From assembly GCF_000423125.1 (NCBI RefSeq), contig NZ_AUHJ01000017.1, positions 22,455 through 86,454 of the forward strand: DNA of 64,000 bases, written 5' to 3'. Position numbers and translations under genes: made by a program. Below the pieces are notes generated by a model. It did no database searches and was not told where the DNA came from. It saw only the letters and a list, made by a program, of their open reading frames with translations. Source of the stretch: Haliea salexigens DSM 19537 (GTDB lineage: Bacteria; Pseudomonadota; Gammaproteobacteria; Pseudomonadales; Halieaceae). Below, piece after piece: positions 63,728 to 64,000 of the stretch (the stretch's first letter is position 1; each line of letters opens with the position of its first letter).

Positions 63728-64000
63728 ATGCGTAGACCTCAAGAATTCTCCATCGATGCTTCCAGTGCGCGTACGTTGCGTGGCTGGTTACGCTCCACCA
63801 CATTGCCCCAGGGTCAGATTACTCGGGCGAAGATTGTCCTGGCGTTACATGCAGGGAAAACACCCAGCGAGGTCGCAGATGAGCAGTTCGTATCCTGCAA
63901 GACAGTGCACAAATGGCGCAATCGGTTTGTGGAATCCGGAGTGGACGGTCTGCTCGACGAACAACGCCCCGGGCGACCGCCAACGCTGGATCGGAAAACC
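63728..64000 (+). mobile_element. IS630-type transposase, N-terminal part (cut by right edge)
   Basis: 91 codons from the ATG at 63728 run open to the window edge. A helix-turn-helix region is visible (ITRAKIVLALHAGKTPSEVA, then CKTVHKWRNRFVESGVDGLL and DEQRPGRPPTL), the typical start of IS630-family transposases. The DDE catalytic part would lie beyond the edge. The 119 bp before it is AT-richer; I could not fix the terminal inverted repeat or TA target duplication. Confidence 0.85.

Overview
This 64 kb window is a high-GC, densely coded stretch of a gammaproteobacterial chromosome. The order orn/rsgA/psd, queG, nnr-tsaE-ami-mutL-miaA-hfq-hflX-hflK-hflC-DUF2065-hisZ-purA is the classic gammaproteobacterial core block. 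The mix of core and envelope genes, plus a small protein carrying an internal PTLSPP-type exosortase sorting signal, points to a marine lineage such as Halieaceae/Cellvibrionales. That placement is inference, because no rRNA gene is present.

Layout. (1) 1-7.9 kb, minus strand: a tight seven-gene envelope operon. In transcription order it encodes an exported TPR protein with a TonB-like tail, a Ser/Gly-rich lipoprotein, a second lipoprotein, a membrane-anchored repeat protein, a membrane-anchored PEGA/SUMF1 protein, a short exported protein, and the start of a TolQ/ExbB/MotA-like channel protein that runs off the left edge. This is the best candidate for an undescribed system. (2) 8-24.3 kb: mixed metabolic and housekeeping genes (thioesterase, ggt, pdxH, lipocalin-like, cinA, Nudix, FKBP isomerase, Fe-ADH, ParA, nitronate monooxygenase, cysH-like, TPR/transglutaminase-like lipoprotein, PPOX, SDR, SYLF, asnS). 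They are interrupted at 14.15-14.9 kb by a long non-coding imperfect inverted repeat. (3) 24.3-44.6 kb: the core block (rnb, phoH, psd, rsgA, orn, queG, nnr through purA). (4) 44.7-50.1 kb, minus strand: a short AraC-type regulator, an M48 peptidase with LemA, and a solitary molybdopterin oxidoreductase. (5) 50.2-56.9 kb: a split Anbu locus. A plus-strand operon (circularly permuted ATP-grasp, alpha-E, Zn peptidase) faces a minus-strand operon (Anbu proteasome-like peptidase, AMP/thymidine phosphorylase, PRPP-synthetase-like). (6) 57-61.3 kb: an RND efflux adaptor and pump. (7) 61.2-64 kb: sterol desaturase family protein, exosortase-substrate-like protein with an in-frame stop near its start, FkbM methyltransferase, and the 5' end of an IS630-type transposase cut by the right edge.

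No tRNA, rRNA or CRISPR array was recognised. Candidate promoters, operators and hairpins are listed where the sequence supports them. Family assignments come from reading motifs by eye; no database search was run.
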